A stretch of 64,000 nt of DNA from Marinobacter bohaiensis (GCF_003258515.1 NZ_QGEH01000001.1:744001-808000), one strand, 5' to 3'; counted from the stretch's first letter, positions 41,335-50,298 are shown. Numbers and translations are program-made. The notes: generated from the sequence alone by a model not told the origin.

Positions 41335-43995
41335 ATGTATCAGGACGAAGATCCTATCGAAACCCAGGAGTGGATGGAGGCTCTGGATTCCCTGATCGAC
41401 AACGAGGGGATCGACCGCGCCAAGTTCATCCTGGAACGCCTGTCCGAGCGCGCCAGCCGCGAAGGCACCCAGTTGCCATATTCCATCACCACGCCGTTCC
41501 GCAACACCATTCCGCTGAAGCAGGAAGCCCGGATGCCCGGTGACCTGTTCATGGAGCGCCGCATCCGTTCGCTGATCCGCTGGAATGCCATGGCCATGGT
41601 ACTGCGGGCCAACCAGCGACCGGGGGAGCTGGGCGGTCACATCTCCAGCTTCTCGTCGGCGGCGACCCTCTACGACGTGGGCTTCAACTACTTCTTCAAT
41701 GCCGGTAACGAGAAACAGGAATCGGATCTGGTCTATTTCCAGGGGCACTCGGCGCCTGGTATCTACGCCCGTTCCTACCTGGAAGGGCGCCTGGAGGAAG
41801 AACATCTGGACAAGTACCGCGAGGAAGTCGACGGCAACGGTCTGTCGTCCTACCCGCACCCCTGGCTGATGCCGGATTACTGGCAGTTCCCCACCGTGTC
41901 CATGGGGCTGGGGCCGATCCAGGCGATCTACCAGGCCCATGTGATGAAGTACCTGCACAGCCGCGAGCTGGTGGATATGGGCGATCGTCACGTGTGGTGC
42001 TTCGTCGGCGATGGCGAATGCGATGAGCCGGAAACCCTGGGCTCGATCTCCATGGCCGGGCGCGAGAAACTGGACAACCTCATTTTCGTGGTCAACTGCA
42101 ACCTGCAGCGTCTCGATGGCCCGGTGCGAGGCAACGGCAAGATCATCCAGGAACTGGAAGGCGTCTTCCGCGGCGCCAACTGGAACGTGCTCAAGGTGGT
42201 CTGGGGGCGCATGTGGGACCCGCTGTTCGACCAGGATCAGGACGGTCTGATGCAGCGCGCCATGGACGAATCCTGCGACGGCGACCTGCAGAACTACAAG
42301 AGCAACGGCCCGGCCTACACCCGCAAGAACTTCTTCGGCCGCTACCCGGAGCTGGCCAAGATGGTCGAGCACCTGACCGACGACGACATCAACAAGCTCA
42401 ACCGTGGCGGGCACGATCCCTACAAGGTCTACGCGGCCTACCACAATGCGGTGCACCACAAGGGGCAGCCCACGGTGATCCTGGCCCACACCATCAAGGG
42501 CTACGGCTTCGGCGATGCCGGTGAAGCCCAGAACACCACCCACTCCCTGAAGAAGCTGGACATCGACCAGCTCAAGCGCTTCCGTGACCGTTTTGCGGTG
42601 CCATTGAAAGACGAGGAGCTGGAAAAGGTGCCCTACTACCGGCCGGCTCCGGACAGCCCGGAAATGGTCTACATGAAGAAACGCCGGCAGGAGCTGGGCG
42701 GCTTCCTGCCCAAGCGCCGCAAGGACAGTCAGCCGCTGAAAGTGCCCGGGCTGGATATCTTCAAGAATCTGCTGGAGGGCTCCGGCGACCGCAAGATCTC
42801 CACCACCATGGCGTTCGTCAGGCTGCTCACGTCCCTCACCAAGGACAAGCGCGTGGGCAAACGGGTGGTACCGATCGTGCCGGACGAGGCGCGTACCTTC
42901 GGCATGGAAGGCATGTTCCGGCAATTGGGGATCTACACCTCCGAGGGGCAGAAATACACGCCCCAGGACCGCGACCAGATCATGTACTACAAGGAGGACA
43001 AGAAGGGCCAGATCCTGGAAGAGGGCATCAATGAGGACGGTTCCATGGCCGCCTGGATGGCCTGCGCCACGTCTTACAGCACCAACGATTTCCCGCTGAT
43101 CCCGTTCTACTGTTTCTACTCCATGTTCGGCTTCCAGCGGGTCGGTGACCTGGCCTGGGCCTCCGGTGACATCCAGGCGCGGGGCTTTCTGGTGGGTGGC
43201 ACCGCCGGGCGCACCACGCTCAACGGCGAGGGCCTGCAGCACCAGGACGGTCACAGCCTGATCCTGGCCCAGACCATTCCCAACTGCGTGGCGTACGATC
43301 CGGCCTACGCCTACGAGATGGCCGTGGTGGTGCAGGACGGCATGCGGCGCATGTACGAAGAGAACGAGAACGTCTTCTACTACGTCACCATGATGAACGA
43401 GAACTACGAGCAGCCAGCCATGCCCAAGGGCGCCGAGGACGGCATCATCAAGGGGATGTACAAGTTCGGTGCGGTGGATACCAAGGGCCGCAAGAAGAAG
43501 CCGCGGGTTCAACTGCTCGGCGCCGGTACCATCCTCAACGAGGTCCGGGCGGCGGCCGAGCTGCTCCGGGACGACTACGGCGTGGCCAGCGACATCTGGA
43601 GCGTCACCAGCTTCAACGAACTGGCCCGGGACGGCCAGCACGTGGACCGCTGGAACAAGCTGCACCCGGACGACAAACCCAAGCAGCCATACGTGACCCA
43701 GTGCCTGCAGAAGCAGATCGGGCCGGTGGTGGCGTCCACCGACTACATGAAACTCTACGCCGACCAGGTTCGCGCCTGGGTGCCCAAGCACTATGAGGTC
43801 CTGGGGACCGACGGGTTTGGCCGCAGCGACACCCGAGAGCGTCTGCGCAGCTTCTTCGAAGTGGATCGCTACCACGTGGTGGTGGCGGCGCTCCGGGCCC
43901 TGGCCGCGGATGGTGAGATGGAACAGAAACAGGTGCTGGAGGCGATGCGTAAGTACAACATCGACCGCAACAAGCCGAATCCGGTGAAGAGCTGA
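41335..43995 (+). CDS. aceE: Pyruvate dehydrogenase E1 component
   Basis: Homodimeric thiamine-diphosphate enzyme that decarboxylates pyruvate and acetylates the E2 lipoyl groups. 886 residues (E. coli 887). The TPP motif begins GDGECDEPE near residue 225 and ends NCNLQRLDG; GHISS-like substrate loop (LGGHISSFSSAATLYDVGFN), HTIKGYGFGDAGE, MFGFQRVGDL and GGTAGRTTLNGEGLQHQDGH are conserved. ATG 41335 is chosen for the GAGGAGGG ribosome site and family match; two upstream residues starts at 41311-41314 are rejected. Ten bases before aceF; no lpd gene follows. Confidence 0.97.
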   Translation: MYQDEDPIETQEWMEALDSLIDNEGIDRAKFILERLSERASREGTQLPYSITTPFRNTIPLKQEARMPGDLFMERRIRSLIRWNAMAMVLRANQRPGELGGHISSFSSAATLYDVGFNYFFNAGNEKQESDLVYFQGHSAPGIYARSYLEGRLEEEHLDKYREEVDGNGLSSYPHPWLMPDYWQFPTVSMGLGPIQAIYQAHVMKYLHSRELVDMGDRHVWCFVGDGECDEPETLGSISMAGREKLDNLIFVVNCNLQRLDGPVRGNGKIIQELEGVFRGANWNVLKVVWGRMWDPLFDQDQDGLMQRAMDESCDGDLQNYKSNGPAYTRKNFFGRYPELAKMVEHLTDDDINKLNRGGHDPYKVYAAYHNAVHHKGQPTVILAHTIKGYGFGDAGEAQNTTHSLKKLDIDQLKRFRDRFAVPLKDEELEKVPYYRPAPDSPEMVYMKKRRQELGGFLPKRRKDSQPLKVPGLDIFKNLLEGSGDRKISTTMAFVRLLTSLTKDKRVGKRVVPIVPDEARTFGMEGMFRQLGIYTSEGQKYTPQDRDQIMYYKEDKKGQILEEGINEDGSMAAWMACATSYSTNDFPLIPFYCFYSMFGFQRVGDLAWASGDIQARGFLVGGTAGRTTLNGEGLQHQDGHSLILAQTIPNCVAYDPAYAYEMAVVVQDGMRRMYEENENVFYYVTMMNENYEQPAMPKGAEDGIIKGMYKFGAVDTKGRKKKPRVQLLGAGTILNEVRAAAELLRDDYGVASDIWSVTSFNELARDGQHVDRWNKLHPDDKPKQPYVTQCLQKQIGPVVASTDYMKLYADQVRAWVPKHYEVLGTDGFGRSDTRERLRSFFEVDRYHVVVAALRALAADGEMEQKQVLEAMRKYNIDRNKPNPVKS

Positions 43996-44005
43996 GGAGA
44001 CCGCC

Positions 44006-46024
44006 ATGAGTGAGCAGGAGATCAAGGTACCCGATCTTGGCGGCGCGGATGAGGTGGAAATCATCGAAATCGCTGTCAGCGCGGGGGATACGGTCGAGGA
44101 GGAGGATCCGATCCTGACCGTGGAGTCCGACAAGGCGTCGGTGGACCTGCCGTCGCCAATGGCCGGCAAGATCACCAAAATTACCGTGTCCGTGGGAGAC
44201 TCGGTCAAGGAAGGTGACGTGGTCGGGCTGATCGACGCCGACGCTGCGGCGGCGGATGAAACGCCCGATGACGACACGCCGGACGAACCGTCTGAGGACG
44301 CCTCTGAGGACACGTCTGAGGACGCCTCTGAGGACACGTCTGAGGACAAAGCGGACGACAAGCCCGCCAAACCGGCAGCATCGACTGCCGGCGGCTCGCG
44401 CACGGAGACGGTCACCGTTCCTGATCTGGACGGGGCGGAAGACGTGCCTGTCCTTGAGATCAACGTGAAAGAAGGGGACGACGTGGCCGCGGATGATCCG
44501 CTGGTGACGGTGGAGTCCGACAAGGCGACCTTCGAAATTCCGTCACCCTTCGCCGGCAAGGTCGGCAAGCTGCTGGTCAAGGAGGGGGACAAGCTCTCCG
44601 CCGGCGACAAGCTGCTGGAGATGACGGTCAGCGGCGGTGAGAGCGACGGCGAGGAGAAAGAAGCGCCAGCAAAGGCCAGCGAGGCATCGGCGGAATCGTC
44701 GTCGGAAAGCGCGCCCAAACCGCAGAAGAAAGCCTCCGGCGGTTCACGCAAGGAAACCGTCAAGGTGCCCAACATGGATGGCGCCGAAGGTGTGCCGGTT
44801 CTGGAAATCAACGTCAGCGCCGGCGATGAAGTGGCTGAGGAAGATCCTCTGGTGACGGTGGAGTCGGACAAGGCAACGTTCGAGATTCCGTCGCCCTATG
44901 CGGGCAAGGTGGACAAGGTTCTGGTCAGCCAGGGCGACAAGCTTTCCGAAGGCGACAACCTGCTGGAAATGACCGTCGCCGGTGACGGTGAGGCGGCGGA
45001 CAAGGGGGCTGACGAAGCCCCGGCTGCGGAGGAGAACAAGCCGTCCCGGGCGGAAGGGGAGCAAGCGTCCCCGGCCGCGGAGTCCGTCTCTGACGAACCA
45101 AAAACCTCCGGCAAGGTGCACGCCGGCCCCGCCGTACGCAAGCTGGCGCGGGAACTCGGCGTGGACATGGCGCGCATCCGGGGCAGCGGGCCCAAGAGCC
45201 GCATCCTCAAGGACGACGTCCAGGCCTACGTCAAAGGCGAGCTGCAGAAAACCCAGGAAGGGAGCGCTCCGGCCGCTGCGGGCGGCGCCGGCATCCCCGG
45301 CGTCAAGCTGCCGGATTTCAGCCAGTTCGGCGACATCGAGCGCGAGAGCATGTCGCGCATCCAGGTGGCCACTGCCAACAACATGCAGCGCAACTGGCTC
45401 AATGTGCCTCATGTGACCCAGCACGACGCGGCGGACATCACCGACATGGAGGCCTTCCGCAAGAGCCTCAAAGCGGAGGGCGAAAAACGCGGCGTGAAGA
45501 TGACGCCCCTGGCGTTCCTGCTCAAGGCCAGTGCCCATGCGCTGCTGGAACTGCCGCAGTTCAACGTGTCGCTGGATATGGAGCGCCGGGAGGTGATCCG
45601 CAAACGCTACATCCACATCGGCATTGCGGTGGACACGCCCAACGGGCTGATGGTGCCGGTGATCCGGGATGTGGATAAGAAAGGACTCTGGGAGCTGGCG
45701 GAGGAAGCCTCCGAAATGGCGGCCAAGGCGCGGGACAAGAAGCTCAAGCCCAATGAGATGCAGGGCGGGTGCTTCTCTATCACCAGCCTGGGCGGTATTG
45801 GCGGTACGGCGTTCACGCCCATTGTCAGCACGCCGGAAGTGGCGATTCTCGGTGTGTCCAGGGCGTCGATGCAACCGGTGTGGGACGGTGGCGCTTTCCA
45901 GCCCCGGCTGATGATGCCGCTGTCCCTGTCCTATGACCATCGGGCTGTAAATGGCGCCGATGCGGCACGCTTCACGACGTTGCTGGGGCAAATGCTGGGG
46001 GACGTTCGACGGTTACTGCTCTGA
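44006..46024 (+). CDS. aceF: Pyruvate dehydrogenase E2 (dihydrolipoamide acetyltransferase)
   Basis: Core of the pyruvate dehydrogenase complex. 672 residues with three tandem lipoyl domains whose lipoylated lysines are Lys43, Lys173 and Lys289 (each in VESDKA), joined by acidic Ala/Glu/Asp linkers; an E3/E1-binding domain (AGPAVRKLARELGVDMARIRG, about 372-407); and the acetyltransferase domain with the active site DHRAVNGADAARF (His645). The residue four after the histidine is Asn649, where E. coli has Asp; Azotobacter E2p also has Asn. The first linker has a 12-base tandem repeat. Followed by a terminator. Confidence 0.97.
   Translation: MSEQEIKVPDLGGADEVEIIEIAVSAGDTVEEEDPILTVESDKASVDLPSPMAGKITKITVSVGDSVKEGDVVGLIDADAAAADETPDDDTPDEPSEDASEDTSEDASEDTSEDKADDKPAKPAASTAGGSRTETVTVPDLDGAEDVPVLEINVKEGDDVAADDPLVTVESDKATFEIPSPFAGKVGKLLVKEGDKLSAGDKLLEMTVSGGESDGEEKEAPAKASEASAESSSESAPKPQKKASGGSRKETVKVPNMDGAEGVPVLEINVSAGDEVAEEDPLVTVESDKATFEIPSPYAGKVDKVLVSQGDKLSEGDNLLEMTVAGDGEAADKGADEAPAAEENKPSRAEGEQASPAAESVSDEPKTSGKVHAGPAVRKLARELGVDMARIRGSGPKSRILKDDVQAYVKGELQKTQEGSAPAAAGGAGIPGVKLPDFSQFGDIERESMSRIQVATANNMQRNWLNVPHVTQHDAADITDMEAFRKSLKAEGEKRGVKMTPLAFLLKASAHALLELPQFNVSLDMERREVIRKRYIHIGIAVDTPNGLMVPVIRDVDKKGLWELAEEASEMAAKARDKKLKPNEMQGGCFSITSLGGIGGTAFTPIVSTPEVAILGVSRASMQPVWDGGAFQPRLMMPLSLSYDHRAVNGADAARFTTLLGQMLGDVRRLLL
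44291..44350 (+). repeat. Tandem 12-base repeat in the first aceF linker
   Basis: Five units of TCTGAGGAC plus GCC, ACG or AAA, alternating GCC and ACG, so a 24-base higher-order unit. It encodes Ser-Glu-Asp-Ala/Thr repeats between lipoyl domains 1 and 2 (residues about 96-115). In-frame expansion or loss would only change linker length. Confidence 0.85.
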
Positions 46025-46041
46025 GGTGAAGGCGATCCAGG

Positions 46042-46066
46042 AAAAGCGGGCTTCGGCCCGCTTTTT
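46042..46066 (+). terminator. Intrinsic terminator after aceF
   Basis: AAAAGCGGGC (46042-46051) and GCCCGCTTTT around a TTCG tetraloop, followed by further T. Confidence 0.88.
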
Positions 46067-46091
46067 CGTAATGGGTAGTCGGGCCGTTCAA

Positions 46092-46197
46092 TGTAGCCGA
46101 AGCTTGAGCGTCGGAGGAGCCGTAAGGCTCCCCACGAGATCACTCTCGATTTCTGTCGGGGCCCGTCGGGCCCACCGAAGCTAAAGCTCCGGCTACA
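46092..46197. repeat. REP/BIME-like palindromic element, copy 1
   Basis: Starts TGTAGCCGAAGCTTGAG and ends AAAGCTCCGGCTACA; the ends are imperfect inverted repeats of about 26 bases. Inside are a small hairpin GGAGCC/GGCTCC and GGGCCC-type repeats. Three further copies lie at 50346, 55505 and 62060. It sits just after the aceF terminator. Confidence 0.8.
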
Positions 46198-46209
46198 CCA
46201 GACGGGACA

Positions 46210-46320
46210 CTAGTTGGCAAAGTACATCCAGTCGAAATAGTCGTGCAGGTCGTCCATTACGGCGGCCTCGAACGGGTGGGTCAGTTCAAACAGAACGCTT
46301 TGGTCGTCAGTCCGTTTCAT
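46210..46320 (-). CDS. Candidate 36-residue protein
   Basis: An open frame from ATG at 46320 to TAG at 46210 encodes MKRTDDQSVLFELTHPFEAA then VMDDLHDYFDWMYFAN. GAGGG stands eight bases before the ATG, codon choice is like that of neighbouring genes (mostly G or C in third position), and the peptide is acidic with an aromatic C-terminus. I do not recognise it. It lies between a REP-like element and the porin terminator. Without a homologue it remains a candidate. Confidence 0.35.
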   Translation of the reverse strand: MKRTDDQSVLFELTHPFEAAVMDDLHDYFDWMYFAN

Positions 46321-46503
46321 GGTCAAACCCTCGTCTTCGAAATGGACCGGGTCATGCCCGGTAAGGGCGATGCAGCACAGGGCGTGCCATGGGCAGGGGC
46401 AGGCGGGAAATCAGTCGGTTCGAAGATCGGGTTTGTCAGATCGGGCCAGGTGCGCGAGGTGTGCTGCGCCAAACCGTTGCCCGGTGAGCGATCGCGGTGC
46501 CAC
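46321..46503. other. Unassigned sequence between small frame and porin terminator
   Basis: About 180 bases with no convincing gene or promoter. A 65-residue minus-strand frame covers it and ends at 46323, but it starts inside the porin terminator and is Pro/Thr-rich without recognisable features. Confidence 0.3.
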
Positions 46504-46534
46504 AAAAAAGCCCCGGCCATGGCGACCGGGGCTT
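46504..46534 (-). terminator. Intrinsic terminator after the porin gene
   Basis: AAGCCCCGG (46508-46516) pairs with CCGGGGCTT (46526-46534); the six A at 46504-46509 give the T run leftward. Confidence 0.82.
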
Positions 46535-46550
46535 CCTGTGGCGCGCTTCG

Positions 46551-47699
46551 TCAGAAGTTGTACTGGCTGGCAAACAGGATGCGGCTGGCGTCGCCGTCAT
46601 CGCCGTTTACTTTGTCCACCATGAAGTAGGCGTATTCCACGCCCATGGTGACGTTTTCCACCGGGCTCCACTGGTAGTTGATCATCGCGTTGCTGTTGGT
46701 TTCGTGTTTCTCGCCGACGTTGGCCGTTCCAAGATCGTCCTCGGCATCGTCCCAGTCGTTGGTGGCAAAGCCGTAGCCGGCGTTAATGGAACCGGGGCCG
46801 ACATCCACGCCCACACCGACCGTGCCGCCGTAGCCGCTGATGGTTTCCAGATCGCCGTTGGCGTCGACGTAGGCGTCCTCGGCGGCAAAGTTGTCGCCGG
46901 AGCGATACAGGTAGGCGTTACCGCCGTCGCTGTAGACCAGCGCCCCCTGCAGGCTGATCGTGTCGGTCAGCGCGAACTTGGCCGCGCCGAAAACCGCAAA
47001 ACCGACGGCGCTGTCGTCTTCGGTGCCTGTGTCGTACTCGACCTGCTGCGCCAGGGCGGCGGCCGAGAACGACAGTGGCCCGGAGGCACTCTCGAAGCGG
47101 GCGGTCAACGTGGGCAGGCTGTGCTTATCGTCCACACCACCAACGGAGTAGACGGAGCTGATATTTTCCTCCAGCGACACCGACAAGGGCCCGGAGGTGT
47201 ACCGGCCCTGGGCCACGCGACCCTGAAGACCGGCGTTCCCGGCCAGGGCGTCGAAATCGAGCACCGAGGTGTTGCCGACGAAACTGTTGAAGTTGGACCA
47301 GGTCTGGCCCAGCAGAACGCCCATATATTCGCCATAGGCATGACGCAGTCGCAGGTCGCCGCCGCCGTTGCCGCGGAAGTCGCCTTCCACGACGACTTGC
47401 AGGCCCTGTTCGGTCATGACCTTGACACCCAAGCGGCTCTGGACCGCGTCGGCGTCGAAGTGACCGGTCACTTCATCGTCTTCCGCCGCCCCGGTATTCA
47501 CTTCGTCGAAGGAACCGGCCTGGGTGGAAATACCGATGTCTTCGTCAATGTCATAGACGGCGTTGAGGCGGGCGTAACCGTAGAGCTCGGCTTCGATTGA
47601 GCCGGGGTTGAGCTCGATGGCGCTGGCCTGACCGGCCAAGCCGAGGATAAAGGCAGAGGTTGTAGCCTGAACTGCGATTGTTATTTTGTTGCGGTTCAT
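46551..47699 (-). CDS. DcaP-like trimeric outer-membrane porin
   Basis: 382 residues. Signal peptide ending LAGQASA, then alternating strands with acidic turns, GYARLNAVYDIDEDIG at the first strand, GQTWSNFNSFVG in the middle and a terminal Phe (ILFASQYNF), the outer-membrane insertion signal. LYGYARLNAVYD and RHAYGEYMGVLLGQTWS resemble DcaP-type porins, which pass small negatively charged substrates such as dicarboxylates. It has its own terminator and is divergent from the exonuclease gene across an AT-rich gap. Confidence 0.82.
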   Translation of the reverse strand: MNRNKITIAVQATTSAFILGLAGQASAIELNPGSIEAELYGYARLNAVYDIDEDIGISTQAGSFDEVNTGAAEDDEVTGHFDADAVQSRLGVKVMTEQGLQVVVEGDFRGNGGGDLRLRHAYGEYMGVLLGQTWSNFNSFVGNTSVLDFDALAGNAGLQGRVAQGRYTSGPLSVSLEENISSVYSVGGVDDKHSLPTLTARFESASGPLSFSAAALAQQVEYDTGTEDDSAVGFAVFGAAKFALTDTISLQGALVYSDGGNAYLYRSGDNFAAEDAYVDANGDLETISGYGGTVGVGVDVGPGSINAGYGFATNDWDDAEDDLGTANVGEKHETNSNAMINYQWSPVENVTMGVEYAYFMVDKVNGDDGDASRILFASQYNF

Positions 47700-47862
47700 C
47701 CTGGTGTTCTCCGTGCGTTATTGTTGTGTTGCGTCAAATTCAACCTAGTTACGGTAATGTGACAATACAAAGTAAATTGATCAAAAATTATACTAAGGTC
47801 TAATCTTCAAATTCCCTTTGGAATCGCGGTCCAGTGGCGATTTATTCACGTAGAGGATAAAC

Positions 47863-49326
47863 ATGACTGAGACTGCGGCTTTTCTCGATTCTGCGACGCT
47901 GGCATTCATCGATCTGGAAACCACCGGCGGCAATTCCGCGGCGGATCGCATCACCGAGATCGGTATTCGCTTCTGGCACGATGGCGAGGTCATCGACGAG
48001 TGGCAGACCCTGCTCAACCCCCAGACCCGCATCTCCCCGTTCATCGAGCGGTTCACCGGCATCAGTAACGAGATGGTTGCGGACGCACCGCTGTTCGAGG
48101 ACATCGCCGACACCCTGCGAGACAAACTGGACGGCTGCGTGTTCGTGGCCCACAACGCGCGCTTCGACTATGGCTTCATCAAGGCGGAATTCCGCCGGCT
48201 GGGGCAGGCGTTCTCGGCGCGGGTGCTGTGTACGGTGAAGCTGTCGCGGCGTCTGTATCCGCAGCATCGGCGCCACAATATGGACACGCTGATTGCCCGG
48301 CACGGCCTGCCCACCGTGCAGCGTCACCGTGCCATGGGGGATGTGGAAGCCATGCTGGCGTTCTTCGAAACGACGCTGACGGACAAGGGCGGAGAGGCGG
48401 TCGAAGCGGCGGTGCGTCATTTGCTGCGCCGACCGAGCGTGCCCTCGCACCTGCCCACGGACATCCTCGATACCCTGCCGCAGGCACCTGGGGTCTACCG
48501 GTTCTACGGTGAGAACGACGTGCTGCTGTATGTGGGCAAGAGCACCAACATCCTGCAGCGGGTGGCTTCGCATTTTTCCGGCGACCACAACTCCCACCGC
48601 GGGGTACGTATGTCCCAGAGCCTGCGCCATGTGGACTGGACCGAAACCGCCGGCGAGCTGGGCGCGATGCTGCTGGAGCTGCGTCAGATCAAGACCCTCA
48701 ACCCGCTCTACAACCGGCGCTCGCGAGCGGCCAAGACGCTGGTCAGCATCGAACTGGCCGAGAGCGAGACCGGCTACCTGCAGGCGCGACTGGTGCGTGA
48801 AATCGAGCCGCACAGGCTGGGGGATTACTTCGGGCTGTTCCGCAGCGTGAAGGACGCCCAGCGGGCCCTGCAGGGCATCGCCGCCAGGAATGAGCTATGT
48901 AACCGGCTGCTGGGGCTGGAGCCCGACAACGACGGCCACTGCTTTCAGCGCACCCTGGGGCGTTGCCAGGGTGCCTGCGAGGGCGAGGAAGACGTCACCC
49001 GCTACAACCTGCGCATGCAGATCGGCTTCCACGGCCTGCGCCTGACCACCTGGCCCTGGCCTGGGCCGGTGGGGGTGGTTGAGTACAACCGGGAGCGCGA
49101 CCGCACCGACATTCTCATCATCTACAACTGGATGCACGTGGCGACGGTCCACGACGAAGCCGAACTGGCGGATCTGTCCCTGTCGTCCGGGAGTGTCACC
49201 TTCGACCTTGATTCCTATAAACTGGTGGTGAAGGCGCTGATGGCGCGCGATGGCCACAAGCGACGGATCATCGAGCTGCCGGCGGTCGGGTCGCCCGATG
49301 TGCTGATGCCGGACGCCGACGCCTGA
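47863..49326 (+). CDS. DnaQ-type exonuclease fused to GIY-YIG (UvrC/Cho-like) nuclease
   Basis: 487 residues in two enzymatic halves. Residues about 10-175 are a DEDDh 3'-5' exonuclease: FIDLETTGG (Asp17, Glu19), AHNARFDYGFI, and HRAMGDVEAM giving the catalytic His and last Asp. Residues about 205-285 are a GIY-YIG nuclease: GVYRFYGENDVLLYVGKSTN, then VRMSQSLRHVDW and ELRQIKTLNPLYNRR, as in the N-terminal half of UvrC and in Cho. A C-terminal cysteine cluster region (LCNRLLGLE..HCFQRTLGRCQGACEG) is also Cho-like. It lacks UvrB-binding and HhH domains. Role in excision repair is inferred. Fusions of this type are known, e.g. in actinobacteria. Confidence 0.88.
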   Translation: MTETAAFLDSATLAFIDLETTGGNSAADRITEIGIRFWHDGEVIDEWQTLLNPQTRISPFIERFTGISNEMVADAPLFEDIADTLRDKLDGCVFVAHNARFDYGFIKAEFRRLGQAFSARVLCTVKLSRRLYPQHRRHNMDTLIARHGLPTVQRHRAMGDVEAMLAFFETTLTDKGGEAVEAAVRHLLRRPSVPSHLPTDILDTLPQAPGVYRFYGENDVLLYVGKSTNILQRVASHFSGDHNSHRGVRMSQSLRHVDWTETAGELGAMLLELRQIKTLNPLYNRRSRAAKTLVSIELAESETGYLQARLVREIEPHRLGDYFGLFRSVKDAQRALQGIAARNELCNRLLGLEPDNDGHCFQRTLGRCQGACEGEEDVTRYNLRMQIGFHGLRLTTWPWPGPVGVVEYNRERDRTDILIIYNWMHVATVHDEAELADLSLSSGSVTFDLDSYKLVVKALMARDGHKRRIIELPAVGSPDVLMPDADA

Positions 49327-49368
49327 ACGAATCCACGCCGGGGCACCGGGCTGTTTGAGGGGTATCAC

Positions 49369-50298
49369 TTGTCACTGAATGTCGGTTTGCTGCTGCTGCC
49401 CGGCGCCTCCGCGCTGACCTACGCCGCAGCGGTCGAACCTTTGCTGGCGGCCAACCGTCTGCTGGGCGAAACCTGCTTTGCCATCCATCACTTCGGCGAA
49501 GGTGGCGCGCTCGGCGCTGGCCTGCCCCTGCCGCAAACCGCACTGCAGGATGACGACACACCGCTGCACTGGTTGTTGGTGATCGGCGGTCACGCCCCGC
49601 CCCGTTCGCTGCCGGAGAGTTTGCCGGACCAGCTGCGGGCCCGCGCACCCGCCCTGAAACTGATCGGCGGTCTGGCCAGCGGCAGTCTGGTGCTGGCGGA
49701 GGCGGGGTTGCTCGATGGCTACCGCGCCGCCCTGCACGGTCTGCCGGCGGCGGAGCGTCGCCGTCGTTACGCCGGCATCCGCCAGAGCGATGACGTTTTC
49801 TGCGTTGACCGCAACCGCGTTACCTGTCGCGGCGCCACCGCCGCCCAGGACCTGATGATCTGGACCATCGGCCGCGAACTGGGGCGCGACGTGGCCGAGG
49901 CCCTGGCCCAGTGGTTCGTCCGCGAGCGGGTGGGGGAACCGGATCTGGGCGGCGGGACCGAACTCGACCAGGCGACCCGCCAGGAACAGCCGGCGCTGGC
50001 GGAGGCGGTGGACCTGATGTTCGCCAACATCGAGGAACCCCTGTCCGGGGACGACATTGCCGGCCACGTAAACCTGTCCCGGCGGCAGCTCGAGCGACTG
50101 TTCCGCAAGCATCTCGATACCGTTCCCTCACGCTACTACCTCAAGCTGCGGCTGGACCGTGCCCGCGAACTGGTGCGCAACAGTGGCCTGAGCCTGACCG
50201 AGATCGCGCTGTCCTGCGGCTTTTCGTCGGGGGCGCACTTCAGCACCACCTACCGCAATGCGTTCGGGTTGACGCCGTCGGAGGACCGGGAGGTCTGA
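49369..50298 (+). CDS. argR: AraC-family arginine regulator (ArgR type)
   Basis: 309 residues. The N-terminal domain is a DJ-1/PfpI-like sensing fold (GlxA type; LLLLPGASALTYAAAVEPLLAANRL, GGLASGSLVLAEAGLLDG). The C-terminal AraC domain has two helix-turn-helices (SGDDIAGHVNLSRRQLERLFRKH and SLTEIALSCGFSSGAHFSTTYRNAFG). This is the layout of Pseudomonas ArgR, which activates the aru operon in response to arginine, and matching direct-repeat boxes lie before astC. Start TTG 49369, with GAGGGG at 49357-49362. It is unrelated to the E. coli arginine repressor of the same name. Confidence 0.87.
   Translation: MSLNVGLLLLPGASALTYAAAVEPLLAANRLLGETCFAIHHFGEGGALGAGLPLPQTALQDDDTPLHWLLVIGGHAPPRSLPESLPDQLRARAPALKLIGGLASGSLVLAEAGLLDGYRAALHGLPAAERRRRYAGIRQSDDVFCVDRNRVTCRGATAAQDLMIWTIGRELGRDVAEALAQWFVRERVGEPDLGGGTELDQATRQEQPALAEAVDLMFANIEEPLSGDDIAGHVNLSRRQLERLFRKHLDTVPSRYYLKLRLDRARELVRNSGLSLTEIALSCGFSSGAHFSTTYRNAFGLTPSEDREV

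Noticed and set aside
44256-44468. Arg/Thr-rich plus-strand frame within the aceF linker
   Set aside because: It is a frame-shifted reading of the tandem repeat and lipoyl linker, with no independent support.
41014-44871. A 1285-residue open frame antisense to aceE/aceF, and similar long antisense frames at 3797-6142, 11229-13424, 50516-53134, 53827-55716 and 55307-56944
   Set aside because: Each lies exactly opposite a strongly conserved gene, has biased composition typical of the complement of GC-rich codons, and shows no domain or ribosome site.
46323-46520. A 65-residue minus-strand frame between the porin terminator and the 36-residue candidate
   Set aside because: It starts inside the terminator stem, has no ribosome site and no recognisable composition or motif.
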